In this document: positions 6,763-8,030 of the stretch, one piece after another
Layout of the letters: the number at the start of each line of letters is the position of its first letter
Numbering within the stretch: the first letter of the stretch is position 1
Made by a program: the position numbers and the translations under genes
DNA from: Planctomycetota bacterium
GTDB lineage: Bacteria; Planctomycetota; Phycisphaerae; Tepidisphaerales; Tepidisphaeraceae
Direction of reading: 5' to 3'
Length of the DNA: 8,030 nt
Assembly (NCBI GenBank): GCA_023417885.1
Contig: JAEZED010000052.1
Span: 1-8,030, forward strand
Notes under the pieces: generated by a model
What the model was told of the DNA's origin: nothing
Seen by the model: the letters and a program-made list of their open reading frames with translations, nothing else
Database searches by the model: none

Positions 6763-8030
6763 ATGACCATCCTGCTGACTGCCGCCTGCGTGACGCTGGC
6801 CCTGGGCCTGCTGCTCCTGCTCATGGGACTGGCCGGCCGTCGTGCCCCCGAGCCGGGCGGCTTCGGCGTCGTTTCAGACGATCCGAACGCGCCGCAGCCG
6901 TCGGGCGCCGAGCCGCCCGCCACCACGCGGCGCAAGGTTCGCCCGGTGCCGTTGCTCCTGGGCCTTGTTCTGGCCATCGCAGGCGGCGTCGGCGTCGGGC
7001 TGATCCTGCGTGAGGGGCTGGCTTCGGACCGGCTCGACGAGTGGGTGCTCCAGCGCTGGCCTGCGGGGATGCTGGTGTCCGACCTGTCCCTGGAAGATTC
7101 CCGCCGCCGCAACGCTGCGCATCGCGAGTTGACCCGGCGGTACGAGGCGGACGAACTGGACGAGGAGCTGGAGCACGAGCTGACGAACCGTTACATCGCC
7201 TACCTGGGCGAGGATCTGCGGTTCCGCGGTTCGGTGCCGGCGGTGGTGGAGGTGGACTTGGGCCGCTCGCGGCGCGATGGACATATCGAAGACGCGGAGT
7301 GGGGTCGTCTCGTCGCGGAGCGCTCGCCACTGCGCGCCCAGCTTCCCCGGCGTGCGGCGATGACGGAGCCGATGGAGGTTGGCGTCGGGGCGGGGCTCGA
7401 CGATCCGCTCGCCCCGGCCTGGATCCTTATCCGGTTCACCGGCATGCGCTTCGGCGAGCAGGAGCTCGAGGTCCCGCAGTCGATCATCGTTGCGGCGAAT
7501 CCCAACTGGCGCATGGCGACGCCGGAGGAAGCGGACGAGTGGATGATGTCGCGCGGTTTTGACATCCCCGTGCGCCGCATGGTCGGCGTGGAGCAGGAAG
7601 TGCCGGCGGAGGTGCTCCAGGCGCTGGGCGCCGGGACACACGACTTCGTCCTGAGCGCGCACGTCTACGCGTTCGACCCGGAAGAGACACCCGCGCCCGC
7701 GGAGCTGCTGGCGTCGCAGTCTGCCGATCAGCAGCAGTCGCCGGAGCCGGGCCCGATGAATCCGGCCGTCGTTTCGGCCCGGATCACGCCGGAGCAGGCC
7801 GAGCAGCTGATTCCGAAAGCCATCGGCAATGCCGAGCGACCCATCGAGCGGCGCATCCAGCTCCTGACCGCAGAGGAGCAGGCGGAGATGGAGCGCCAGC
7901 GCGAGGAAGCCCGGCAGCGCCGCGCCGCAGCGGGCGGCGAGGGCGCCGGTGGCCGGCCGATGGGCAACGCCGCCGGCGCGGTAGCGCCGCGTCGGCCCCC
8001 CGGGGATGGCGCGACCCCCGCCCCCACGCC
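6763..8030 (+). CDS. Two-segment membrane protein of unknown function, 3' partial
   Basis: The frame runs 422 codons from an ATG with a good AAGGA site and is still open at the window edge, so the C-terminus is missing. I do not recognise the family. Two hydrophobic segments lie at about 3-24 and 62-82. The loop between them carries R26-R27 and R56-R57-K58-R60, so the positive-inside rule places this loop in the cytoplasm and both termini outside the membrane. Residues 83-310 form a mixed soluble domain with a strongly acidic stretch at 129-139 (ADELDEELEHE) and a likely folded core with WILIRFTGMRFGEQELEVP at 220-238 and PNWRMATPEEADEWMMSRG at 247-265. Residues 310-335 are P/Q/A-rich, 340-388 look helical and highly charged (EEQAEMERQREEARQRR), and the visible end is G/P/A-rich and disordered. 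Codon use is strongly G/C at third positions, supporting a real gene. It has its own promoter-like sequence, so it need not belong to the glycosidase operon. An envelope role is inference only. Confidence 0.8.
   Translation, partial: MTILLTAACVTLALGLLLLLMGLAGRRAPEPGGFGVVSDDPNAPQPSGAEPPATTRRKVRPVPLLLGLVLAIAGGVGVGLILREGLASDRLDEWVLQRWPAGMLVSDLSLEDSRRRNAAHRELTRRYEADELDEELEHELTNRYIAYLGEDLRFRGSVPAVVEVDLGRSRRDGHIEDAEWGRLVAERSPLRAQLPRRAAMTEPMEVGVGAGLDDPLAPAWILIRFTGMRFGEQELEVPQSIIVAANPNWRMATPEEADEWMMSRGFDIPVRRMVGVEQEVPAEVLQALGAGTHDFVLSAHVYAFDPEETPAPAELLASQSADQQQSPEPGPMNPAVVSARITPEQAEQLIPKAIGNAERPIERRIQLLTAEEQAEMERQREEARQRRAAAGGEGAGGRPMGNAAGAVAPRRPPGDGATPAPT

Noticed and set aside
5610..7013. 467-codon plus-strand frame crossing from the GH1-like gene into the membrane protein gene
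   Set aside because: The product is Arg/Pro/His-rich low complexity and overlaps two well supported genes in other frames.

Overview
The window is about 8 kb of very GC-rich DNA with four protein-coding genes and no RNA genes, mobile elements or CRISPR arrays that I can support. The best guess for the host is a planctomycete, perhaps of the Phycisphaerae type. The main clue is the N-terminal FEALEHRRLLSS motif of the first protein, a variant of the LEPR-xLL motif common in large exported proteins of Planctomycetes. Strong G/C preference at third codon positions and weak Shine-Dalgarno use agree with this. The assignment is inference; no marker gene is present.

Layout: (1) 88-2241, minus strand: a 717-residue, cysteine-free, probably surface or secreted protein of PKD/Ig-like beta-sandwich repeats, with a GC-rich hairpin just after its stop. 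(2) 2242-2654: a 413-bp divergent intergenic region with five short inverted repeats packed into 127 bp (2315-2441) and one more at 2570-2586. (3) 2655-5039, plus strand: a glycoside hydrolase family 2 enzyme with an apparent signal peptide, both catalytic glutamates and an extra C-terminal jelly-roll-like domain. (4) 5080-6504, plus strand: a GH1-like (clan GH-A) glycosidase without a signal peptide, 40 bp after the GH2 gene and probably in the same operon. (5) 6505-6762: a GC-rich spacer with two inverted repeats, then a likely -10 element and a good ribosome binding site. (6) 6763 to the window edge: a two-membrane-segment protein of unknown function, cut off by the end of the window.

The most coherent reading is a small carbohydrate-processing locus. 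An exported GH2 enzyme would trim a glycan outside the cytoplasm, and the GH1-like enzyme, which lacks an export signal, would act inside. The divergent PKD-repeat protein may be an extracellular adhesion or glycan-binding partner, but only its position links it to the enzymes. I did not find clear evidence for a new defence, mobile or regulatory system. The tiled hairpins in the divergent promoter region and the uncharacterised membrane protein are the parts least explained by known families.
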